A DNA stretch of 64,000 nt, taken from positions 744,001 through 808,000 of the forward strand of contig CBDFGQ010000008.1 in NCBI GenBank assembly GCA_965247295.1. Reading direction: 5' to 3'. The stretch comes from CBDFGQ01 sp965247295. GTDB lineage: Bacteria; Chloroflexota; Dehalococcoidia; Lucifugimonadales; JAGWBF01. Shown here one piece after another: positions 34,026-41,934 of this stretch (its first letter is position 1; each line of letters opens with the position of its first letter). Under the pieces are notes generated by a model, which was given only the letters and a program-made list of their open reading frames with translations, was not told the DNA's origin and did not search any database. Both the position numbers and the translations under genes were made by a program.

Positions 34026-35234
34026 TCAAAGCCCTCTTGAATCCTCCTCGCCCTGCACCTGGGCCTGGGTGCGGACCGGCAGGCCGTAAAGGGATATGAA
34101 CCCCTCGGCGGCCTTGTGGTCGAACTTGTCCCCTGCCGCGTAAGTAGCCAGCTCGTGGCTGTAAAGCCCAAGGGCCGATTTCCGCCCGACGACGATACAG
34201 CTCCCTTTGTGCAGCCTTACCCGGACCTCGCCGCTCACGTGACGCTGGGTGCTACGGACGTAGGCGTCCATGTCACGGCGGTGGTGGGTGTACCACAGAC
34301 CGTTGTAGACGACATCGGCGTACTCCTGGGCGATTCGCGCCTTGAGACGCAGCTGCTCTTTGCTCAGGGTTATGGCCTCCAACGCCCTATGGGCAGCGTG
34401 GAGTACCACAGCGGCCGGCGCTTCGTAGACCTCCCTGGATTTTATCCCGACAAGCCGGTTTTCGACGTGGTCGATCCTGCCAACGCCGTGGACGCCCGCC
34501 AGTTGGTGGAGGTGACCGACCAGGGCCACCCCATCCATCTCCTCACCATCCACGGTCACGGGGAGGCCTCCATCAAATCCTATCTCCAGATAGGCGGGCT
34601 CGGCGGGAGCGGCATCTATGGAGCTGGTCCATGCGAAGGCGGTTCCCGATGGTTCCCGCCAGGGGTCCTCCAGGTCTCCAGCTTCGACGCTCCTACCCCA
34701 GAGGTTCTCGTCCACGGAATAGGACCGCTTTCCCGAGGGCACGGGGATGTCGCGCTCTCCAGCGTACTCCAGCTCCTCCTCCCGGCTCATGCCCCACTCC
34801 CGTATCGGCGCGATGACCCTGAGCTCCGGGGCGAGGGCGGCGATACCGACGTCCAAGCGGACCTGGTCATTACCTTTCCCGGTGCAGCCGTGGGCCACCG
34901 CGTACGCCCCCTCCCTTCGGGCCGCCTCCACGAGGTAACGGGCTATAAGGGGGCGTCCAAGGGCGGTGGCCAGGGGGTACTGCTCCTCATATATGGCGCC
35001 GGCCTGTAATGCGGGGGAAACGAACTCCCTGTAAAAGGCCTCTCGGCCGTCGACGGTGTGGGCGCTCACGGCCCCGATCTGGAGCGCGCGTTGGCGAATC
35101 TCCTCCAGGTTGACCATGCCCAGATCAATCGTAAGGGTGATGACCTGGGAATGATACCTCTCCTGAAGCCAGGGTATGGCTACCGAGGTATCCAGCCCAC
35201 CGCTGTATGCGAGGACGATACTGCCTACCGCCAT
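34026..35234 (-). CDS. argG: Argininosuccinate synthase
   Basis: A 402-residue ATP-dependent ligase joining citrulline and aspartate. The PP-loop AYSGGLDTSV is at the N-terminus, followed by YAVAHGCTGKGNDQVR, FELG-equivalent SIVLAYSGG context and YSVDENLWGRSVEAGDLEDP. ATG 35234 (MAVGSIVLAYSGG) has AAAGGGG upstream and is preferred over 35255. It precedes the DUF2007 gene and argH. Confidence 0.95.
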   Translation of the reverse strand: MAVGSIVLAYSGGLDTSVAIPWLQERYHSQVITLTIDLGMVNLEEIRQRALQIGAVSAHTVDGREAFYREFVSPALQAGAIYEEQYPLATALGRPLIARYLVEAARREGAYAVAHGCTGKGNDQVRLDVGIAALAPELRVIAPIREWGMSREEELEYAGERDIPVPSGKRSYSVDENLWGRSVEAGDLEDPWREPSGTAFAWTSSIDAAPAEPAYLEIGFDGGLPVTVDGEEMDGVALVGHLHQLAGVHGVGRIDHVENRLVGIKSREVYEAPAAVVLHAAHRALEAITLSKEQLRLKARIAQEYADVVYNGLWYTHHRRDMDAYVRSTQRHVSGEVRVRLHKGSCIVVGRKSALGLYSHELATYAAGDKFDHKAAEGFISLYGLPVRTQAQVQGEEDSRGL

Positions 35235-35314
35235 CGGATCCCCTTTTCTAACCATAGCACCCGCAGATGGGGAGGTCTCCAGGATTCGTTAGGCAAGGGC
35301 CTATGCAGGGCACC

Positions 35315-36538
35315 TCATACTTTCTTTAGGGCCGCTTCAAGGCGCCCAACGGCGCCATCCACCTCGTCGGCGGTCACGGTGAGGGGCGGCATGAACCTTA
35401 TGGCGTTGGGCCTCACGGCGTTCAGCAGCAGCCCCTCCTCGTTGCAGAGGGAAACCACCTTGGCCGACATGTCATCGCTAAACTCCAGGGCCACCAGCAA
35501 CCCCTTGCCCCTTACGTCGGTAACGAAGTCGAAACGGGACCTCAGCTCCCCAAGGGCACCCATCAACCGTCCTCCCATGGCTTCGGCGTTGGAGGGAAGG
35601 TCGTTCTCCACGATGTATTTGGAGGAGGCGTAGGCGGCGGCGCAGGTGAGGGCATTGCCGCCAAATGTGGAGCCGTGGTCACCGGGCTCAAGGGCCATGC
35701 AGTAGTCCTTGGACATGAAGGCCCCGATGGGCACCCCTCCTCCAAGAGCCTTAGCCAGCGCCATCACGTCGGGCTCCACGCCGTAGAGTTGGTACCCGAA
35801 GAGGGTGCCCAGCCTTCCCATTCCCGTCTGCACCTCGTCCAGCATGAACAGCAGTCCCTGTTCCTCACACCACTCCTTGACCCGCCTCAGATAATCGTCC
35901 GCAGGAACGTTCACCCCGCCTTCTCCCTGCACAGGCTCCAGCAGCACGGCGGCGGTGCGCTCGCTGGTGGCCTCCATGATGGCCTCCACGCTGTTGAACT
36001 CGACGTGTACGAACCCAGGAGTCAGGGGCTGGAAAGGCTCCTGATAGTGGGGCTGGCCCGTAGCCGCCAACATGCTCATCGTCCGTCCGTGGAAGGAGTT
36101 AAACGCAGTAATTACCTCGTAGGCGCCATCCCGGTTCTTCTTGCCGTACTTCCGGGCCAGCTTGACCGCTCCCTCCAGGGCCTCGGCCCCGCTGTTTCCG
36201 AAGAAGACCTTGTCCAGGCAGCTGTTCTCCACCAGAAGCTGGGCCAGTTGAAGCTGGGGAGTAGTGTAGAACTGATTGGATGTTTGTAATAGGGTGGCTG
36301 CCTGCTCGACGATGGCCTGCGTTATGGCGGGGTGGCAGTGACCCAGGTTGTTGACGGCCCACCCCGCGGTAAAGTCCAGGTACTCCTTCTCGTTGACGTC
36401 CCAAGCCCAGGTGCCCTCTCCCCGCGCGATGACCACGGGCTGCCGCCTGACGGTAAACATGTAATACCGCTTCTCCATGTCGGTCCAGTCCGTCCGGCCC
36501 GCTCCTCCCCCCGTCTCGGGACTCATACGGCTGCTCAT
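35315..36538 (-). CDS. argD: Acetylornithine aminotransferase (class III)
   Basis: A 407-residue PLP-dependent aminotransferase converting N-acetylglutamate semialdehyde to N-acetylornithine; some act also in lysine synthesis. FGNSGAEALEGAVKLARK, FHGRTMSMLAATG, LFMLDEVQTGMGR and ALAKALGGGVPIGAF (Schiff-base Lys) are all present. Its ATG overlaps the stop of the UPF0182 gene (ATGA), and it has GGTGG upstream. ArgD is the safest name within the class III group because of the surrounding arg genes. Confidence 0.93.
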   Translation of the reverse strand: MSSRMSPETGGGAGRTDWTDMEKRYYMFTVRRQPVVIARGEGTWAWDVNEKEYLDFTAGWAVNNLGHCHPAITQAIVEQAATLLQTSNQFYTTPQLQLAQLLVENSCLDKVFFGNSGAEALEGAVKLARKYGKKNRDGAYEVITAFNSFHGRTMSMLAATGQPHYQEPFQPLTPGFVHVEFNSVEAIMEATSERTAAVLLEPVQGEGGVNVPADDYLRRVKEWCEEQGLLFMLDEVQTGMGRLGTLFGYQLYGVEPDVMALAKALGGGVPIGAFMSKDYCMALEPGDHGSTFGGNALTCAAAYASSKYIVENDLPSNAEAMGGRLMGALGELRSRFDFVTDVRGKGLLVALEFSDDMSAKVVSLCNEEGLLLNAVRPNAIRFMPPLTVTADEVDGAVGRLEAALKKV

Positions 36539-39360
36539 TGAGAACCACCTTCTAGCCTCTCGCCAAGTCTCCTGAGGGCCTCTTCCAAGGCGGTCAGGTC
36601 CTTTTTCAGCTGCCCCATGGCCTCTACGGCGTCTTCGATCTCCGCAATACCCTCCCTCCCAGCCAGAGGTGGCCCAGGGGTGGTGGGTACGGGCGCTCCC
36701 ACCTCCGCAGCTGGCTCCCGGGAGGGCAGCAACTCGGCCGCCTCCACACGAACCTCCTGGCCCAGCAGAAGGCTCAGACCCTCATCAAGATCGTCCGCCA
36801 TGACGACTTTCTCACCATCGGCTACGAACACCTGCTTCAACTCAGGGAAATCAGTCGCCACCGGCCGGATGAAAAGAGGCTCCACGTACAGGATTGAGTC
36901 GCCCATGGGGATGGCCAGCAGGTTGCCCCGAATGCACAATACGGTTCCTCCTGGGGGGCACAACAGTGTGAGCCGCTCCCTGATATCATCATCGTTTGAG
37001 ATACGGCTCTCAACCAACTCAAGGCCATCTACATGGCCGGAGAAGATAATGGATACAAGACTACCGTATTTGTCTCCGTCATTACGCGCGGCCATCCACC
37101 CCACCATGTTCTGTCGTTCTGGACTCGCGGGAGTGAAAGGCAGGAGCAGCACGAACTCTACCGCCTCCTCACCGGGTAGCTTCATGATAGCGTAATAAGG
37201 TTCCACATCTTGGGTGTTATCGAAGAAGAGCTCCTGGGAGCGGGCCCAAAGATCTCCCTTTTCGAAGAACTCTCTAGGGTCTTGCATGTGGTAGCGCAAA
37301 TTTATCTCTGACTGGGCCGAAAACAGGTCAATGGGATACCGAATGTGCTCCCGGAGGGAGGGATCTAGCTTGTCTGGTCCAAGCCCGAAAGCCGGCTCGA
37401 AATCATTGAACATGTCGGGGAACGCCTTGCGGTAAATCTGGATGATCGGGTCCTCGGAGTCGATCACCAGGAAATGCACCGTGCCGTTATAGGCATCCAC
37501 GACTACCTTTACACTGTTCCTGATATAGTTGAAATCGTCCTGAAAGCTGGCTGAGTAAGCGTAGCGGTCGGTGACGGTGTAAGCGTCCTGAATCCACCAC
37601 AGCTTCCCCGCAGCGCCCACTGCCAGATACGGGTCGCTGTCCAGATGCAAGAAGGGAGCTATCGCTGTGACTCGATCCTGTATCTCACGCCGGTACTGAA
37701 TCTTGCTATTGGCGGTAATCTGGCCGCTTATGAGCAGGTTGAAGTCCAAGAACTGCCAGGCGAAGGCGACCCTCCTCAAAAAAGACCCGATCCCGACTCC
37801 ACCCTCGCCATCGTACGTGGTGTCAAAGCGCTCGTTGTTTTCTCCGCGGTAGTCAAACTCGCGGGTATTGGTGTTTATGACCACGAAGTCCCTCGTGTTC
37901 TCTCCGTAGTAAATCTCTGGGCGCGTAACATCCAACCTGCCCCTCGGAGGCACATCTTGCAGGAAGAACTCCGGCAGGCCCTGATCGTCCTTGCGGTTCA
38001 CCGGGCTCATGACTGCCCCATAGCCGTGGGTGTAGATGAGCTTACGGTTCACCCAGTTCTGGGCCTCATCGGGGAGATCTTCCGGGAACAGCTCTCTGGC
38101 CGCCAGCATCACCTGCCGGTACTCGCCATCGGGGAACGCGTAGCGGTCCACGTCCACCCCCACGAAGTTGTAGAACAGTTCTATGGCCTCTTTCCGATTG
38201 TAGGTGGCTCGCAGGGGCCTGTGGTCCCACAGCCTGATATTCTCTATGGTTTCAGGGTTCTCGGCTACAATTTGAGGGTCGAGCTTAGGGGTGTAATCGG
38301 TAAAAGACCGTTCCTCAATCAGGTCCAGGTTGTAGGCGGCCCTGGTAGACGAGATAGCTCGCTGGATGTACTTTTCCTCGCGGTCGAACTCGTTGGGATT
38401 CACCCGGACGCGCTGGAAAGAAACCGGAAAGATGCCACCGGCCAGGATCGCCAGGACGGCCCAGAGGGAGAAGGCACCGATCATCAACCTCAAGCCGCCG
38501 TAAAACAGGCTCGCCACAAAGCCAGCGGCTGACAGGACGGCGATGGCCACCAACAGCCACAGGGCGGGTATCCTGGCGTTGACGTCCGCATAGCCAGCCC
38601 CTGGGGCCGCTCCCCTCCCGGAAAAGACAAGCTCAAAGATGTCCAGGTAGTGGGCCGCGGCGATGGTCAGCATCAGGAAGGCGCCCAGGATGGCCACATG
38701 CCCTCTCACCCTGGGCGTGAGCACGAAGTTTACTCCCCTCATGGAGAAGATGGCCACGTAGAGGGCCGCCACCGCCACCATGATGGCAATCACAAGACCC
38801 ATGAGCCACCCCTGTATGAAGTGGAGCATGGGCATGACGGCAACGTGAAAGGAGATATCCTTGCCAAACTGGGGGTCCTCTATGCCAAAGGGCACACGGT
38901 TGATGTAGATCAGGAAGGTCTCCCAGCGACCCTGGGCCACCACTCCAAAGACTACGCTCATGATGAGAACTACCACAGCGATACCCACGATGATACCTAT
39001 ACGCATGAGTCGCATAACGTCCGGCGGCACCGGAAGAATCGCCTCGCCAATGGAGAAGCGATAGGCGATATACAGGTTAATCAGGAGGAAGGCGGCCACC
39101 ACCAGGGCACCGGCGAAAAATAGCCAGACCCGCATGACCAGGACTTTGGTGTACACGCTGAGGAAGCCTAGGCTGTCAAACCATAGCCAGTTGGTAAATA
39201 TACTCTTGGCTACCGCCAGAAGTACGATGATCGCAACGACAGCGGCGACCGCGATGGCTATCCTTATTATTAGCCTTAGGTTCCGGTCCCTAAGGTAGCT
39301 GGCCTCGCTATCGTCCCAGGTTCCGGACCCACCCCCATTGTTCCGCGGTTCAAAGCTCAT
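36535..39360 (-). CDS. UPF0182-family large membrane protein
   Basis: A 941-residue UPF0182 protein of unknown function. It has about seven hydrophobic segments in the first 320 residues (from IRIAIAVAAVVAIIVLLAVA), then a large extracellular or periplasmic domain with the family blocks NVDFDREEKYIQRAI-like (NPNEFDREEKYIQR), LIYTHGYGAVMSPVN, PEIYYGE and DTTYDGEGGVGIGS. The tail has a proline linker and a short coiled coil (MGQLKKDLTALEEALRRLGERL). It is translationally coupled to argD by ATGA and lies among arg genes, though no link to arginine is known. Confidence 0.9.
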   Translation of the reverse strand: MSFEPRNNGGGSGTWDDSEASYLRDRNLRLIIRIAIAVAAVVAIIVLLAVAKSIFTNWLWFDSLGFLSVYTKVLVMRVWLFFAGALVVAAFLLINLYIAYRFSIGEAILPVPPDVMRLMRIGIIVGIAVVVLIMSVVFGVVAQGRWETFLIYINRVPFGIEDPQFGKDISFHVAVMPMLHFIQGWLMGLVIAIMVAVAALYVAIFSMRGVNFVLTPRVRGHVAILGAFLMLTIAAAHYLDIFELVFSGRGAAPGAGYADVNARIPALWLLVAIAVLSAAGFVASLFYGGLRLMIGAFSLWAVLAILAGGIFPVSFQRVRVNPNEFDREEKYIQRAISSTRAAYNLDLIEERSFTDYTPKLDPQIVAENPETIENIRLWDHRPLRATYNRKEAIELFYNFVGVDVDRYAFPDGEYRQVMLAARELFPEDLPDEAQNWVNRKLIYTHGYGAVMSPVNRKDDQGLPEFFLQDVPPRGRLDVTRPEIYYGENTRDFVVINTNTREFDYRGENNERFDTTYDGEGGVGIGSFLRRVAFAWQFLDFNLLISGQITANSKIQYRREIQDRVTAIAPFLHLDSDPYLAVGAAGKLWWIQDAYTVTDRYAYSASFQDDFNYIRNSVKVVVDAYNGTVHFLVIDSEDPIIQIYRKAFPDMFNDFEPAFGLGPDKLDPSLREHIRYPIDLFSAQSEINLRYHMQDPREFFEKGDLWARSQELFFDNTQDVEPYYAIMKLPGEEAVEFVLLLPFTPASPERQNMVGWMAARNDGDKYGSLVSIIFSGHVDGLELVESRISNDDDIRERLTLLCPPGGTVLCIRGNLLAIPMGDSILYVEPLFIRPVATDFPELKQVFVADGEKVVMADDLDEGLSLLLGQEVRVEAAELLPSREPAAEVGAPVPTTPGPPLAGREGIAEIEDAVEAMGQLKKDLTALEEALRRLGERLEGGSQ

Positions 39361-39464
39361 AACACCTTCCGTACTTCTTCATGGCAGTCCCCACCTCACC
39401 AGGATGAATGCCGTTCCCACATCGGAACGCCGCCCTACAAGGGGCTGGACCCGTAGCAGAATCT

Positions 39465-40277
39465 TCAATGGTCCCGGGAGGATGGGCCCGGGACAGCGGC
39501 GATTTGGGTGCCGCTGAGGACTCCACCTAAGCACTCTAGGAGCGCTCCAGGGTTCCGGCCATCGATTATATCGGTGACTGGCACCCGCTTCACCGCCCGT
39601 AAGCAGGCCTCCAGCTTGGGTATCATCCCCCCCTTCACCACCCCTGAAGCCTGTAAAATCCTGGCAGACCTCGTATTGAGCCGTTGAATCACCCTGCCCG
39701 AGCCATCCATTATACCCGCAACGTCGGTCAGGAAGATGAGCCTGTCTGCCGATATGGCGTAGGCCAGCTCTCCAGCCACAGTATCACCGTTTATGTTAAG
39801 TAGCGACCCGGAGTATGCAGTGCCGTCCACACGGTGCAGCCCGAGGGGAGCCACCAAGGGTATGTAACCCCCCTGTAGCGCCTGGATCAACGGCTCGGCG
39901 TTTACCTTCGTAATCTCGCCAACGTAACCCAGCTCCTCGTCCGTCACCTGAGCCTCCAGCAAGCCGCCATCCACGCCGCTCAACCCGAAAGCTTTGGCCC
40001 CATGAGCCATAAGCGATGCCACGAGCTGCTTGTTCACGAGCCCCGTGAGAACCGCAGTCACGATCTCCAGGCTCTGGGAGTCGGTGACCCGCAGTCCCCG
40101 TACAAACCTGGGGACGGTACCCTGTCGCTTCATCCACTCAGAGACTACGTTGCCACCACCGTGCACGACAACTACCTGCAGTCCCTCCTGCTGCAGAGCA
40201 GCCAGGTCCCTCAGGGTGGTATCATGGCTTCCCAGGGTGCTTCCCCCGATTTTCACCACAATGGGGCTACCGGCCAA
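39465..40277 (-). CDS. argB: Acetylglutamate kinase
   Basis: A 270-residue amino-acid kinase that phosphorylates N-acetylglutamate. VVKIGGSTLG, VVVHGGGNVVSEW, VRGLRVTD, NINGDTVAGELA and KGGMIPKLEA are the substrate and ATP blocks. It starts at TTG 40277, directly after the stop of a small ORF, with GGTGGG upstream. It ends 104 bases upstream of the UPF0182 gene. Confidence 0.94.
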   Translation of the reverse strand: MAGSPIVVKIGGSTLGSHDTTLRDLAALQQEGLQVVVVHGGGNVVSEWMKRQGTVPRFVRGLRVTDSQSLEIVTAVLTGLVNKQLVASLMAHGAKAFGLSGVDGGLLEAQVTDEELGYVGEITKVNAEPLIQALQGGYIPLVAPLGLHRVDGTAYSGSLLNINGDTVAGELAYAISADRLIFLTDVAGIMDGSGRVIQRLNTRSARILQASGVVKGGMIPKLEACLRAVKRVPVTDIIDGRNPGALLECLGGVLSGTQIAAVPGPSSRDH

Positions 40278-40529
40278 TCAACCCACCACCTTCGCACACC
40301 TTGAAAGACCATCGTAGGCGGCGGTCAACCACTCCGACCGATGTAACCTCTCCCGCGACACCTCCCCGTAGGCATATTCACCGATGGGTTTGAGTGCAGC
40401 CTTGACGTCGGGCTTTAGGGCTAGAGTCAACATGGTAGCTTGGGCGGGGGATCCCTTAGCTTCGGCACTTGCATGGGCTGTACGGGCCGGTGTATCGGGT
40501 CCTGTCCAGCGGGCCAGGAGGCTGTTCAT
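40278..40529 (-). CDS. Small hypothetical ORF between argJ and argB
   Basis: An 83-residue ORF that fills the space between argJ (ends 40570) and argB (starts 40277) and stops on the base before the argB start codon. The C-terminal half (LKPIGEYAYGEVSRERLHRSEWLTAAYDGLSRCAKVVG) looks like a helical coding region; the first part is Ala/Thr-rich and may be untranslated if an internal ATG at 40433 is used. I recognise no family. Exact fit between two arg genes supports it being real, but it could still be a spacer frame. Confidence 0.45.
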   Translation of the reverse strand: MNSLLARWTGPDTPARTAHASAEAKGSPAQATMLTLALKPDVKAALKPIGEYAYGEVSRERLHRSEWLTAAYDGLSRCAKVVG

Positions 40530-40569
40530 CCCACGCGAATCCTCTAAAGTCTACCCTTCGAAGGCACAG

Positions 40570-41799
40570 CTAGGTAGTGTAGGCACTGTTAAAGGTCACG
40601 TACTCTTCACTGAGGTTGCAGCCCCACGCCGTAGCTCGACCATGGCCCAGGTTCAGTCCTATTCGGAAGAAGACCTCCGGCCCCCGCATCAGCGCCACTA
40701 CCCCATCCCTATGAAAGGGGATGGGGAGACCGCCTTCCATGATGCAAACGTCGTTTACGAAGAGGGAGATCTTGTCCTCCTCCACCTCGGCCCCGCTCCT
40801 GCCCAACGCGGCGATTACCCGACCCCAGTTGGGGTCGGCCCCGTGGACCGCCGTCTTCACCAGACTGGAGGAGACCACCGTGCGGGCGGCCCGTCGCGCC
40901 GCCTCTTCGGTTTCGGCGCCCTCTACAGTAACCTCGATCAGCCGGGTGGACCCTTCGGCATCCCTGGCCAACTCTTTAGCCAGGTGGACGCACACCCGTT
41001 CAAGGGCATCCTGGAACAGCTCCCCGGAGGCGTCTCCCGAGCGAATGCCGGCAGCCTCGGGTCCTCCGTTCGAGAAGATGAGAACAGTGTCATTGGTGCT
41101 ACTGTCACCGTCCACAGATAGCATGTTGAAGGACAGGTCCCCAGCCCGCTTCAGGGAACCTGCGAGGAAGCCCGACTCCACCCGGGCATCGGTGGTGAGG
41201 TAGCACAGCATGGTGGCCATGTTGGGGTGAATCATACCCGCTCCCTTGGCGATACCACCGATACTCACAGCCTTCCCATCCACGTCGAAGGTGACGGCCA
41301 CCTCCTTGGGCCTGCTATCGCTGGTCATGATGGCCCGGGCCAGGTCATGTCCGCCGTCCTCGGAGAGCTCGATCTGGGGTATCCCGGACCTCAAAAGTCC
41401 CATGGGAAGCTCCACGCCGATGACGCCTGTAGTCCCGATGACCACCTCATCTGGCTGGATCCCGAGCTTCTTCGCGGCCTCTGCGGTGGTCTCCAGCGCG
41501 TCGGTGTAACCATGTTTCCCGACGCAGGCGTTGGCTATGCCGCTGGTGGCCACCAGGGCTCTCACCTTACCGCCAGCGATGCGCTCCTCGCACAGAGTGA
41601 CGGAAGCCGACCTTATGGCATTGGTGGTGAATACGCCGGCAACCGCGCATGGCGTTTGGGAGAGCAACAGCCCCACGTCCATCTTGTCCTCAGCGTAGGT
41701 CTTGATCCCGGCGTAAGTAGCGCCGGCGACGAAGTCCTTGGGGGTGGTGATGGTACCCCCCTCCACGAACCTGATCTCCTCAGACATACTCTCACTCAT
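40570..41799 (-). CDS. argJ: Bifunctional ornithine acetyltransferase/N-acetylglutamate synthase (ArgJ)
   Basis: A 409-residue self-cleaving Ntn-fold enzyme that recycles acetyl from acetylornithine to glutamate. The autocleavage/nucleophile Thr is T196 in HPNMATMLCYL; the IGTTGVIGVELPM block before it and the NDTVLIFSNG and DPNWGRVIAALG blocks in the beta chain are conserved. Presence of ArgJ means the cyclic arginine pathway; no separate argA/argE is seen here. Confidence 0.95.
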   Translation of the reverse strand: MSESMSEEIRFVEGGTITTPKDFVAGATYAGIKTYAEDKMDVGLLLSQTPCAVAGVFTTNAIRSASVTLCEERIAGGKVRALVATSGIANACVGKHGYTDALETTAEAAKKLGIQPDEVVIGTTGVIGVELPMGLLRSGIPQIELSEDGGHDLARAIMTSDSRPKEVAVTFDVDGKAVSIGGIAKGAGMIHPNMATMLCYLTTDARVESGFLAGSLKRAGDLSFNMLSVDGDSSTNDTVLIFSNGGPEAAGIRSGDASGELFQDALERVCVHLAKELARDAEGSTRLIEVTVEGAETEEAARRAARTVVSSSLVKTAVHGADPNWGRVIAALGRSGAEVEEDKISLFVNDVCIMEGGLPIPFHRDGVVALMRGPEVFFRIGLNLGHGRATAWGCNLSEEYVTFNSAYTT

Positions 41800-41934
41800 A
41801 AAATCCGGTTCTCGCCGTTGTCGTGGCCGTGACCTGTACCATTCGTGCCAGACCGCTGGTCGCCTTGGAGTATATCACAAAGGAAGGGGCGTCACCACAC
41901 ACTGGAAAGTCGTTGGCCGGGGCCCCTCTGAGCT

